Shown here piece by piece: positions 1 to 6,994 of a DNA stretch of 11,339 nucleotides. This DNA is from Desulfobacterales bacterium (GTDB lineage: Bacteria > Desulfobacterota > Desulfobacteria > Desulfobacterales > JAFDCJ01): positions 3,826,458 through 3,837,796 of the forward strand of contig CP070771.1 in assembly GCA_020345785.1 (NCBI GenBank). The letters run 5' to 3'. Below the pieces are notes generated by a model, which ran no database searches, was not told the origin of the DNA, and saw only the letters and a list, made by a program, of their open reading frames with translations. The stretch's first letter is position 1, and each line of letters starts with the position of its first letter. The position numbers and the translations under genes are program-made.

Positions 1-444
1 TTTACCGCCGGATACCACAATAAACCCGAGGAAACGGCCAACACATTAAAGAACGGCTGGATCTACACCGGTGATGTTTGCAGGATGGACGATGACGGCT
101 ATTTCTACGTAGTGGATCGGGTAAAAGACATGGTGATCGTCTCGGGATACAAGGTTTTCACCCGCACTGTGGATGATATTCTGATGGAACACCCGGACGT
201 TGATGTGGCCGCCACCATCGGCTTGCCGGATCCCAACCGGCCCGGCTCTGAAATCGTCGCCACGGCGGTCGTACTGAAGCCCGGCGTGGAGAAGGGCGAT
301 GAAATCAGAGAAGAAATAACCCGCTATATGCGGGAGAAAGTCGCTCCTTACAAAGTTCCCAAAAGGATCGAGTTCATGGATGAACTGCCGCTGAGTGCTG
401 TCGGTAAGGTGTTGAAAAGAGAATTGCGAAATTTAATGGGCTAA
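1..444 (+). CDS. Acyl-CoA synthetase (AMP-forming), C-terminal part, partial at 5' end
   Basis: The frame is open from the first base and ends with TAA at 442-444, giving the last 147 residues of an ANL-superfamily adenylate-forming ligase. These enzymes activate a carboxylic acid with ATP to an acyl-AMP and transfer it to CoA. Visible family motifs are GWIYTGD (about residues 19-25), with the ATP-ribose-binding aspartate, the hinge segment around DRVKDM, and the C-terminal LPLSAVGKVLKREL, whose GK lysine is the expected adenylation lysine. The usual glutamate after the glycine-tyrosine loop (PxEVE in most relatives) is threonine here (TRTVDD), an oddity of unknown effect. The acid substrate cannot be told from this part; a medium- or long-chain fatty acid is the default guess. 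The family is clear, the specificity is not. Confidence 0.93.
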   Translation, partial: FTAGYHNKPEETANTLKNGWIYTGDVCRMDDDGYFYVVDRVKDMVIVSGYKVFTRTVDDILMEHPDVDVAATIGLPDPNRPGSEIVATAVVLKPGVEKGDEIREEITRYMREKVAPYKVPKRIEFMDELPLSAVGKVLKRELRNLMG

Positions 445-626
445 CCCTCGCAACATGATCAAGCATTCTAATGTTTGGACAAAGAATCAAAAATCAGTAT
501 TCGGCTTTAATTTTTCCATCGGCAACTTATAATTCATAATTTTAATATATCCGCCTAATGCGCGTTTACCCGTGTCCTTTTTTATAAAATTAAAATTATT
601 TCACCCTTTTGCCTTGGGCCTCCAAT

Positions 627-2468
627 ATGAATACAGCTCAGCTCTTCGATCCGGATCGGCGCAGTAAAGCTCCCCTGGTGTTTATTGTTTGCCTGACTGT
701 TCTGATTGGTGCCGCACTTTTAGCATCTCAGACGCAGAAGAGTTTCGGCAGCGTGTCGGTATCGAATGTTACCTATGCAAATTTTAATGGTATTACCATC
801 AGGGCCAAACTTTTAAAGCCGCTGAGCGCTTCAAAAAGCAATCCGAGGCCTGGAATCGTTTATATCCACGGCTACCAAAACAACCGCGAGACCGGCGACG
901 CCTATTGCATTGAACTGGCAAGGCGCGGAATTGTGGTCCTAGAAATAGACGCCATCGGGCGGGGCAATTCCGGTGTTCCCGGAAAAATGGACGATCCGGA
1001 TTTCGACGCCACCTGGGGGGGTAGGAGATCGCTGGCCTATCTCAAGTCACTGCCTTTTGTCGATACCCAAAGAATCGGCTTGATGGGTCACAGCCTCGGA
1101 GCAGAGATGGTGTACACCGTTGCCCTGCAGGACACGACCGTCAACGCTCTGGTGATTACGGGATTTGCATACGGAGAGGACGCCTCTGCTTCGATCCCCC
1201 GCAATATGCTGATGATTTATGGCAAGTACGATGAATTTCGCAAACGCATGACCGGAACCCATAACTTTAAAAAAGAGTGGATGGCCACCGCCAGAACCAG
1301 CAAGGTTTTTCCGGTAGAAAATCCTGCAATTGGAAAGACTTATGGCAGTTTTGAAAACGGAACTGCCCGTCGCGTCTTTATGCCGCACATCACCCACTTG
1401 CATACTACTCATAGCACTGCGGCCGTCGCCGAAGCGCTGGACTGGATCAAAGCGGCTTTTAATCCGTCCCCGTCCGATTGGATTCCATCGGATCAGCAAA
1501 TCTGGCCGATCAAGGAGTGGTCGACCCTGATTAGCATGGTGGCCTGCCTGGCTTCTCTTCTGCCCTTAGGATTGATGCTCTTGCGGACATCATTTTTTCA
1601 ATCGCTGCAGCATTCGACACCGGGTATTTATGCTTGTACCGGCAAAGCGTATCTGAAGCCGGCTCTCATCAATGCGGTCCTGATGTGGCTTTACTTCCCT
1701 TTAGTATTCGTCCTCTGGGGAATTCATCTATATGTGATACGAATTGACATCATGTTTCCACAGATGCTCACCAATGGAATTGTCTGGTGGTTTCTGTGGA
1801 TCAACATCATTGGTTTTGTTTTCTTCCAACGATGGTTCAAAAAACAAAATCGTGCCAAAGGCATTACCCTCTATGAGTTGGGCCTTTCTGAGGAAGAAGA
1901 TCGTTTCGCCATTAACAGTATGCAAATCGGCAAAACATTATTGCTCGCAACAATCTTGTTTCTATTTGCTTACTTGAGCGAACATACCCTGGAAAGCATT
2001 TTCATCGTCGATTTTCGCTTTATCTTTCCTTTCGCCAGCGATCTAACAGCCTATCGAGCTCGCCTCTGGTTCACCTACTTTCCATTCCTGCTCGTAGGCT
2101 TTTTGCTGATGGGCATTTTTCTCCACGGCCAACTCCGCCGGCCGCAAAAATCGACCTGGCTGAAGACATTTATCTCCTGGTCGGTTGCCAATGTCCTGGT
2201 GCTCATCCTGCCGCCGCTGGTCATCGTGCTGGTTCAATTCATTCCCCTATTTTTCGGCAGTTTACCCCCCTTTTCAGGGCCGGGCGGGTTTTTTATAGCA
2301 CTGACTCAGAATCTGCTCCATATCATCGTGGTATTGATCATGGTAGTGCCCATACAAACCTGGTTTTATCAACTGACCGGCCGCATCTATCTCGGAGCGT
2401 CACTCAACGCCGCCCTGGTCACGTGGATGTTTGTATCTTCGCAGGTGGTAGCACCGTTGCCTGTTTAG
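627..2468 (+). CDS. Membrane-bound alpha/beta hydrolase with C-terminal multi-helix domain
   Basis: The protein has 613 residues from the ATG at 627; a TTG at 609 would add six residues, and neither start has a clear ribosome binding site. One hydrophobic helix (about residues 12-32) precedes an alpha/beta-hydrolase domain of the dienelactone hydrolase/acyl-peptidase type. It has a YIHGYQ oxyanion-type segment, the nucleophile elbow GHSLG with Ser156, a likely acid at Asp202 in YGKYDE, and a His-rich loop HITHLHTTH (residues 254-262) that should supply the catalytic histidine. The hydrolase domain probably faces the periplasm. After about residue 290 come roughly eight very hydrophobic segments that resemble no family I can name. 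The gene stands alone: 182 bases follow the synthetase gene and over 500 precede the next gene. The substrate is unknown; an ester or amide hydrolase is the safe description. Confidence 0.85.
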   Translation: MNTAQLFDPDRRSKAPLVFIVCLTVLIGAALLASQTQKSFGSVSVSNVTYANFNGITIRAKLLKPLSASKSNPRPGIVYIHGYQNNRETGDAYCIELARRGIVVLEIDAIGRGNSGVPGKMDDPDFDATWGGRRSLAYLKSLPFVDTQRIGLMGHSLGAEMVYTVALQDTTVNALVITGFAYGEDASASIPRNMLMIYGKYDEFRKRMTGTHNFKKEWMATARTSKVFPVENPAIGKTYGSFENGTARRVFMPHITHLHTTHSTAAVAEALDWIKAAFNPSPSDWIPSDQQIWPIKEWSTLISMVACLASLLPLGLMLLRTSFFQSLQHSTPGIYACTGKAYLKPALINAVLMWLYFPLVFVLWGIHLYVIRIDIMFPQMLTNGIVWWFLWINIIGFVFFQRWFKKQNRAKGITLYELGLSEEEDRFAINSMQIGKTLLLATILFLFAYLSEHTLESIFIVDFRFIFPFASDLTAYRARLWFTYFPFLLVGFLLMGIFLHGQLRRPQKSTWLKTFISWSVANVLVLILPPLVIVLVQFIPLFFGSLPPFSGPGGFFIALTQNLLHIIVVLIMVVPIQTWFYQLTGRIYLGASLNAALVTWMFVSSQVVAPLPV

Positions 2469-2497
2469 TAGGCAAGGGGCAGAGGGTGGCAAGCGAG

Positions 2498-2533
2498 AAG
2501 TTGGGAGGGTGAGAGGTTGGGAAGATGGGAAGG
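2498..2533. repeat. Purine-rich octamer tandem array
   Basis: Four imperfect copies of an 8-base unit follow one another: AAGTTGGG, AGGGTGAG, AGGTTGGG and AAGATGGG, with a partial fifth (AAGG). The array starts 30 bases after the hydrolase stop codon. The strand bias (G/A on plus) is complete and no complementary arm is visible nearby. It resembles the short-period arrays between the tmc genes in the same window, which have a 7-base period. Confidence 0.7.
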
Positions 2534-2789
2534 ATATGGGGATCTTATCTAAAAATATTTCCGCCGATTTATTAAATCCATCCGGATTGAAATTGTAGTC
2601 GGGTGTCGGTAAACCTGCTTGCATGTCACGAATCACCTGCCTCAAAAGCCCTCAGCTCCGATTGAGATGCTCATTCTCCTATTAATTTTTTCTTGACGTT
2701 TTCCGCTGAATATATATGTTTTAACCACAATGTGACATTTTCATTGTGTAATATATCCTATGAAACTTCATTTATGCCGACCGCTGACG

Positions 2790-2885
2790 CAGGGCGGGCC
2801 TCTGTGCCCGCCGATATGGATCGGCACCCGTCTTCGTCACGTTCGCAGCGTGACTTCGCCGCACCAAGCGGAGGCCGACCCTACG
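2790..2885. repeat. Compound GC-rich hairpin repeat (REP/MITE-like)
   Basis: Three perfect short hairpins stand in a row. GGCGGGC (2793-2799) pairs with GCCCGCC (2806-2812), CCGAT (2811-2815) with ATCGG (2820-2824), and GTCACG (2836-2841) with CGTGAC (2849-2854). The first two stems share bases, so they may be alternatives. The block is much richer in GC than the AT-rich sequence at 2680-2770. Hairpins of the GGCGGGC...GCCCGCC kind are commonly dispersed intergenic repeats in bacterial genomes. The block makes an open frame by chance and should not be counted as part of the phosphatase. Confidence 0.7.
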
Positions 2886-2981
2886 TTAGCGCAGGTCCAA
2901 AGTTTCATTTTCGCTCAAATTGGCAGCCCGAGGCCAGCGGTCGGTCTGAATTAGACCCTCCAATTAAATTCGGCGTCGATC

Positions 2982-2987
2982 AGGAGG
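2982..2987 (+). promoter_or_regulatory. Ribosome binding site that fixes the phosphatase start
   Basis: AGGAGG lies eight bases before the ATG at 2996. No comparable site precedes any upstream in-frame start, so this decides the N terminus. Confidence 0.88.
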
Positions 2988-2995
2988 CTTGCATT

Positions 2996-4642
2996 ATGGC
3001 TGTTAACCATGCACTGACATTACGGGGGCTTGACGAAGACGCCACAGTACGCGCCATCTTGGAGGGGACTGCTACGGAAACCGGGGAACGATTCTTTGCT
3101 GCGCTGGTGGAAAATCTTTCCAGGGCGCTGAATACATACAGTTCATGGGTTACCGAATATATCGAGGAATCCCGCCAGCTGCATGCGCTGGCCTTTTGGG
3201 TGAACGGGCAGCTTGCGCAAGATTTTTATATCGACATTGCGGGAACACCCTGCGAGACCGTTATCGAAAGCGCCCGTCTGGTCCATTACCCCGATAATAT
3301 GACGGAACTTTTCCCTAATAGCTCCACTGTTAAGGAATTTTCCGCCGTCAGCTACATGGGTGTGCCCCTGATAGATTCCAGAGGCAGGATCCTCGGCAAT
3401 CTGGCAGTATTGGATAACCGGCCCATGCCTGAGGAGCCGCGCTCCCAGGCGCTTTTCCGAATTTTTGCCGCCCGGGCGGCGGCCGAACTGCAGCGTATTT
3501 ATGCCGAAGCAGAAATTCGCAAACGCGAGGAAAAATACCGCCGGATTGTCGAGACGGCCGGAGAAGGCTTCATCCTGATGGATAAGAATTTGATCATAAC
3601 GGACGTCAATGAGGCCTTGTGCCAATTGGTCGGCGTCCGCCGGGAGGAAATCATCGGCAGGACACCGCTGGAGTTTGCAACGGAGGAATTCCGGCAATTC
3701 ATGGAGACAAACCAAAAAGAAATTTCTTCCGGAAAGTATAAAGAATTTGAAGGTACTGTGGCTTCTAAAAACGGACAGGATATTCCCGTTCTGGTTCACG
3801 GCAGCACCCTGCGTGATGATCAGGGCCATATAATCGGCAACATGGCCTTTGTAACGAACCTGTCCGAACAAAAGAAGTCATTGACCCTTGCCGGAGAAGT
3901 CCAGAAAAGCCTTCAGCCGCAAAACAGTCTCCAGGTTCAGGGCCTTGATGTGGCCGGCCGCACAATCGCATGCGATGAAATCGGCGGCGACTATTTCGAT
4001 TTTCTCCAGGAGCAGGAATGCGCCAACAACCACTTTGATGCGGTGGTAGGAGACGTCACCGGCCACGGGGTTGATGCCGCCCTTCTCATGACGACCGCCC
4101 GCGCCTTTTTACGCATACGCGCGTCGCAATGCGGCAGTATTTCTCAGATCATTACAGAGATGAATCACCGGCTGGCGCTGGATTTTTTGAATACCGGCCG
4201 CTTTATGACGTTATTCTACTTGAGCATCGATCCGGAAAGTCGAAGTCTTCGCTGGGTGCGGGCCGGTCATGACGCGGCCGTCATTTATGATCCGGTAATG
4301 GATAATTTTGAGGAACTGATGGGATCGGGGCTGGCGCTGGGCGTGGATCAAAATTTTGCATACGAGGAATACCTGAGAACAGGCCTTTGCGAGGGACAGA
4401 TCATCGCCATCGGCACCGACGGCATATGGGAGGCCTGCAACCGGGATGGCGAGATGTTCGGTAAGAAGCGCTTTCATGAAATCATTCGGGAAAATGCACA
4501 CCGGTCCGCCCGTCAGATTATCGATACCGTCTACAACGATTTGAACCGCTTTAAGTCGGGTCTCAAGCAGGCCGACGATATCACGCTGGTGGTAATCAAG
4601 CTAAACGATCTTCCAGGAGCCGTTGACGATTGGCAGATTTGA
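2996..4642 (+). CDS. GAF-PAS-PP2C (SpoIIE/RsbU-type) serine phosphatase
   Basis: The protein has 548 residues from the ATG at 2996. An N-terminal GAF-like domain (about 15-170), with the typical GVPLID and GNLAVLD segments, is followed by a PAS domain (about 178-300) and a C-terminal PP2C domain of the SpoIIE/RsbU class (about 305-540). The metal-binding and catalytic motifs are intact: EIGGDYFDF with Asp332, GDVTGHG with Asp353, GTDGIWEA with Asp475 and QADDITLV with Asp527/Asp528. Such enzymes dephosphorylate anti-sigma-factor antagonists or similar serine-phosphorylated proteins in response to a ligand or redox signal sensed by the GAF and PAS parts. There is no membrane helix, so it is cytoplasmic. 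No antagonist (STAS) or anti-sigma kinase gene lies in the window, so the target is unknown. A longer open frame reaching back to 2693 is rejected because it crosses a hairpin repeat. Confidence 0.93.
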   Translation: MAVNHALTLRGLDEDATVRAILEGTATETGERFFAALVENLSRALNTYSSWVTEYIEESRQLHALAFWVNGQLAQDFYIDIAGTPCETVIESARLVHYPDNMTELFPNSSTVKEFSAVSYMGVPLIDSRGRILGNLAVLDNRPMPEEPRSQALFRIFAARAAAELQRIYAEAEIRKREEKYRRIVETAGEGFILMDKNLIITDVNEALCQLVGVRREEIIGRTPLEFATEEFRQFMETNQKEISSGKYKEFEGTVASKNGQDIPVLVHGSTLRDDQGHIIGNMAFVTNLSEQKKSLTLAGEVQKSLQPQNSLQVQGLDVAGRTIACDEIGGDYFDFLQEQECANNHFDAVVGDVTGHGVDAALLMTTARAFLRIRASQCGSISQIITEMNHRLALDFLNTGRFMTLFYLSIDPESRSLRWVRAGHDAAVIYDPVMDNFEELMGSGLALGVDQNFAYEEYLRTGLCEGQIIAIGTDGIWEACNRDGEMFGKKRFHEIIRENAHRSARQIIDTVYNDLNRFKSGLKQADDITLVVIKLNDLPGAVDDWQI

Positions 4643-4658
4643 ATTCATAAAATTATTT

Positions 4659-4760
4659 AACCACGAATTGGCAACAAATGACCAAGAATTATTATTACCA
4701 AAAGCAGGCGCACTGATAATGTAAAAATTAATTTCGTGAAAATTCGTGTTAATTTGTGGC
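4659..4760. repeat. Imperfect long inverted repeat between convergent genes
   Basis: The left end begins CCACGAATT (4661-4669) and the right end closes AATTTGTGG (4751-4759), which is complementary with one G-T pair. Further inside, the arms continue as diverged CAACAAAT/ATTCGTGTT and AAGAATTATT/AATTTCGTG matches, giving arms of about 30 bases around a 35-base centre. Dispersed CCACGAAT...ATTCGTGG elements of this kind occur in many bacterial genomes. It fills the spacer between the convergent phosphatase and miaA genes and could act as a bidirectional RNA 3' structure, although no U-run follows it. Confidence 0.6.
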
Positions 4761-4804
4761 TGCATTCAAACATCTGAATTGTTGCGAAAGCTCATAATAC
4801 CGGA

Positions 4805-5734
4805 TTATTTCAGGAACCTTTCCACCAAACTCATAATTTCGTTGACCTGATCCGGCTCATACCATTTAATTTGAGCGTCGGCACCAAACCAGGTGAACTG
4901 GCGCTTGGCGAATCGGCGGGTATCGCGCTTGAGCGTCCGAACGCACTCACCCCAGGGCAATCTTTCTGCGAGAAATTCAACCATATGGCGATATCCAATC
5001 GACTGCATTGACTTCAATTCGGCCGAATAGCCCATGGCCAGCAATTTCCTTACTTCCTCAACCAGACCCGCTTGAATCATCAAGTCCACCCGGTGGTCAA
5101 TTCGCTCGTACAGTCTCGTGCGATCTATCTTGAGACCTATCTTCAGCGCATTAAGCGGGTCATCTTCAAACCCATGGTTCTGATGGTGTTTTGAAATGGA
5201 CTCACCGCTGGATTCAATGGTTTCCAGCGCTCTTATAATGCGGTACGAATCATTGGGGTGCAGTCGCTCTGCAGTATCCGGATCAATTTGCTCAAGGCGC
5301 TCGTACAGAAAACTGCTGCCGCTTTGCTCCAGTTCCTGCTTCAAGCGTTTTCTGATTTTTGGATCAACCGGTTTGGATTGAAATAACCCGTGAAGCAAGG
5401 CTTTGATGTAAAGCCCGGTACCGCCGACCACAAAGGCCGGACACCCCTGTCGGTTAAGCACGGCAATCGCCGTCCGGGCCCCATCCGAAAACTGCACCGC
5501 ATCAAAGTCTTCATCCGGGTCCACGATATCGATCATGTGATGGGGAACCCGGCGGCGTTCTTCAAGAGTGGGTTTCGCCGTGCCAATATCCATGTGCCGG
5601 TATATCTGCATAGAGTCCGCGCTGATGATTTCACCGCCGAACTTTTCGGCAAGGTGAATGCCGACAGCCGTTTTACCGATTCCGGTCGGACCGCAAATGA
5701 TAATGACTTTGGTTTTTGGGGAATTTAAATTCAT
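4805..5734 (-). CDS. miaA: tRNA dimethylallyltransferase MiaA
   Basis: The 309-residue product has the normal family length. MiaA transfers the dimethylallyl group of dimethylallyl diphosphate to N6 of adenosine-37 in tRNAs that read codons starting with U. The sequence shows the P-loop GPTGIGKT (residues 15-22), the ADSMQIYRHMDIGTAKPT segment with the catalytic aspartate (Asp40) and the tRNA-contacting residues, and VGGTGLYIKALLHG (103-116). Near the C terminus, RRFAKRQFTWF is the conserved RQxTWF signature. The start ATG follows AT-rich sequence without a clear ribosome binding site, but no better start exists before the P-loop. The usual partner hfq is not adjacent. The gene is convergent with the phosphatase gene and separate from the tmc genes upstream. 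Confidence 0.97.
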   Translation of the reverse strand: MNLNSPKTKVIIICGPTGIGKTAVGIHLAEKFGGEIISADSMQIYRHMDIGTAKPTLEERRRVPHHMIDIVDPDEDFDAVQFSDGARTAIAVLNRQGCPAFVVGGTGLYIKALLHGLFQSKPVDPKIRKRLKQELEQSGSSFLYERLEQIDPDTAERLHPNDSYRIIRALETIESSGESISKHHQNHGFEDDPLNALKIGLKIDRTRLYERIDHRVDLMIQAGLVEEVRKLLAMGYSAELKSMQSIGYRHMVEFLAERLPWGECVRTLKRDTRRFAKRQFTWFGADAQIKWYEPDQVNEIMSLVERFLK

Positions 5735-5779
5735 TATTTAAAAACAATCACCCGACGGGCCGAAATATTATTTTTCGTC

Positions 5780-5799
5780 ATGCCCGCGAAGGCGGGCAT
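5780..5799. repeat. REP-like hairpin
   Basis: ATGCCCGC and GCGGGCAT form a perfect 8-base stem around a GAAG loop, inside the context GTCATGCCCGCGAAGGCGGG. This sequence type is one of the most widespread dispersed hairpin repeats in bacterial chromosomes. Confidence 0.8.
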
Positions 5800-5822
5800 C
5801 TAGTCTGCATTCCGGCCATGGC

Positions 5823-5843
5823 GGGCGAGGATAAACCTCGCCC
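5823..5843. repeat. Second hairpin repeat (GGGCGAGG stem)
   Basis: GGGCGAGG (5823-5830) pairs perfectly with CCTCGCCC (5836-5843) around an ATAAA loop. It sits 24 bases after the previous hairpin. The two have different stems, so they are probably two repeat families inserted side by side. Confidence 0.75.
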
Positions 5844-6138
5844 CTATAAAAGTGGCTTGATCTAACATGTCGAAGCGGAGTTGATATCAAGAATACACAG
5901 GAGAGAATTCAAAATCAACCGAGCAGTGAAAAAATTAGATGTAATTCAGCCCGAAAAAATGGCAATAGCGGGACTCAAACGGTGGCGTTATTTGGTGCAG
6001 ATGTCTATGTCTGCCTGCCTCTCCCGGACGGGTCGCAGCCCGATCTTTGGATAGTGCATCCAAAAGTGGTGCCAAAATCTGAAATAAGTACGCTAACATT
6101 CGGCTAAAGGCTCTACAGACCGGCACCGACATTAAGTT

Positions 6139-6489
6139 TTAGCCAATGGTATTTTTTACGATACCGATCAGCTTTTCCGGATCAAATGGTTTTTTTACGA
6201 AAGCCACCGCGTCTTTGATGGCATGATCGCCGTCGATGCCGCTGACCACAATAACGGGTGTATCTTTCAGCTCTTTGTCTTTTCTGAGTTTACGGTAGAA
6301 TCTTGGGCCCCATTCACCGGGCAGCTGCAGGTCAAGGGTAATCAGATCCGGCTTCTCCTGGCGCACAACATCCATCCCTTCCGAACTGCTGCCGGCCACA
6401 CAAGTGGCATACCCGTTATCGCTGAAAACCGCCTGCAGGTACTTGACGATCACGGGATCGTCTTCAATGATTAAAATTTTTTTGGGCAT
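6139..6489 (-). CDS. Single-domain CheY-like response regulator
   Basis: The 116-residue protein is a bare receiver domain with no output domain. The acidic pair Glu9-Asp10-Asp11, the phospho-acceptor Asp53 in TLDLQLPG, Ser83 in VVSG and Lys100 in VKKPFD are all in place. It should therefore be phosphorylated by a histidine kinase and act through protein contact, or as a phosphorelay intermediate. A GAGG ribosome binding site lies five bases before the ATG. It follows tmcA in the same direction after 85 bases and may be the last gene of the tmc operon. As I recall, response regulator genes also neighbour tmc in Desulfovibrio vulgaris, which makes a link to Tmc regulation plausible. No histidine kinase is encoded in the window. 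Confidence 0.93.
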   Translation of the reverse strand: MPKKILIIEDDPVIVKYLQAVFSDNGYATCVAGSSSEGMDVVRQEKPDLITLDLQLPGEWGPRFYRKLRKDKELKDTPVIVVSGIDGDHAIKDAVAFVKKPFDPEKLIGIVKNTIG

Positions 6490-6574
6490 AACGACCTCAC
6501 TATTCTTCCATCAGCTTTTACAATCGTGTCGGTTGTTTCAGGATACTTAGTTTTAGAGTTTATGAAGGCAAAAG

Positions 6575-6976
6575 TCATTCCTCGGCTAGCATCCCACGAA
6601 CATGACATTGTCCGCACATTACCGGCCCTTTACTTTTCTCCTTGTGACAGCCTTTGCAATTGGTATGGAAGGCCTTCATCAGCGCGGGTTTTTTGCCGGA
6701 GGCTTCCAGCTCGTGACATTCGGAGCAACGTTGATCCTCGGATGATTCATCCTCAACCGGTTTACCATCATCATCATATACGTGGTGACACTCGTTGCAC
6801 TCTTCGATACCGGCCTTTTCATTGTGTTCTTCGTGGCGGAAAACAGACGGCGGCCGCTGCGGGTTATCAAATGCATCAGAATTGACAACCACCATATCTT
6901 CCTGGGAATAGGCGGAAACAAAAATCAATAGGAGGACCATTAAACCTGCGCAAATGAAAAAGGCACTCTTCTTCAT
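6575..6976 (-). CDS. tmcA: Tetraheme cytochrome c3 (type II), TmcA
   Basis: The 133-residue product begins with a signal peptide (MKKS followed by a hydrophobic core to about residue 22, cleavage near 24-25), so it is periplasmic, probably held to the Tmc complex. Four CXXCH haem c motifs lie at 60-64, 84-88, 107-111 and 121-125. The remaining histidines, 48, 51, 65 and 104, number exactly four, so every haem can be bis-histidine ligated and no histidine is spare. The region around residues 49-81 is strongly acidic, as expected for the acidic type II cytochrome c3 that accepts electrons from the basic type I cytochrome c3. AAGGAG lies eight bases before the ATG. It starts 18 bases after the tmcB stop, so the two are probably translated together. 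It is shorter than multihaem Hmc cytochromes, which supports Tmc. Confidence 0.93.
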   Translation of the reverse strand: MKKSAFFICAGLMVLLLIFVSAYSQEDMVVVNSDAFDNPQRPPSVFRHEEHNEKAGIEECNECHHVYDDDGKPVEDESSEDQRCSECHELEASGKKPALMKAFHTNCKGCHKEKSKGPVMCGQCHVRGMLAEE

Positions 6977-6994
6977 CCTAATATCTCCTTTGAA

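Larger units (their letters stand above)
2469..2995. other. Intergenic spacer with repeats, no supported gene
   Basis: This 527-base spacer lies between two plus-strand genes. It begins with a purine-rich octamer array (2498-2533) and ends with a block of three GC-rich hairpins (2793-2854) just before the phosphatase ribosome binding site. AT-rich sequence at 2680-2760 contains a TTGACG hexamer (2693-2698), but no well-spaced -10 element follows, so I do not call a promoter. An open frame continuous with the phosphatase gene runs back to 2693. It translates through the hairpin block and lacks any coding logic there. Confidence 0.7.
5735..6138. other. Gene-poor spacer with hairpin repeats
   Basis: These 404 bases lie between the response regulator and miaA genes, both on the minus strand. 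They contain the two hairpin repeats at 5780-5799 and 5823-5843. The rest (about 5870-6138) holds only short open frames on both strands with no recognisable motif. No tRNA, CRISPR or clear rho-independent terminator was seen. A short plus-strand frame (about 5866-6051) gives a basic peptide that could be a gene remnant, but nothing identifies it. Confidence 0.6.

Noticed and set aside
2400..2645. Minus-strand frame of 81 codons overlapping the hydrolase 3' end
   Set aside because: Starts with TTG, runs through the octamer array as low-complexity Pro/Ser/Leu sequence and into the opposite strand of a real gene. The first 35 residues look more protein-like but cannot be assigned.
4643..4804. 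Rho-independent terminator between the convergent genes
   Set aside because: The inverted repeat is long but imperfect and AT-rich, with no GC-rich stem followed by a U-run on either strand.
5940..6010. Possible tRNA on the minus strand because of a T-loop-like GTTTGAGTCC
   Set aside because: The flanking five-base stems do not pair, the invariant C of the T-loop is missing, and no anticodon arm can be folded.
5866..6051. Plus-strand frame giving a basic peptide, possible small gene or remnant
   Set aside because: An AGGAGA site at 5899 has no start codon at a useful distance, the only starts are TTG and GTG, and the peptide matches nothing I recognise.
6060..6080. Minus-strand TGGCACC...TTGG resembling a sigma-54 site
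   Set aside because: The essential GC of the -12 element is GG, and the next minus-strand gene lies over 300 bases away.
5935..6132. Minus-strand open frame of 65 codons after the response regulator
   Set aside because: No recognisable motif and low-complexity composition; better treated as spacer.
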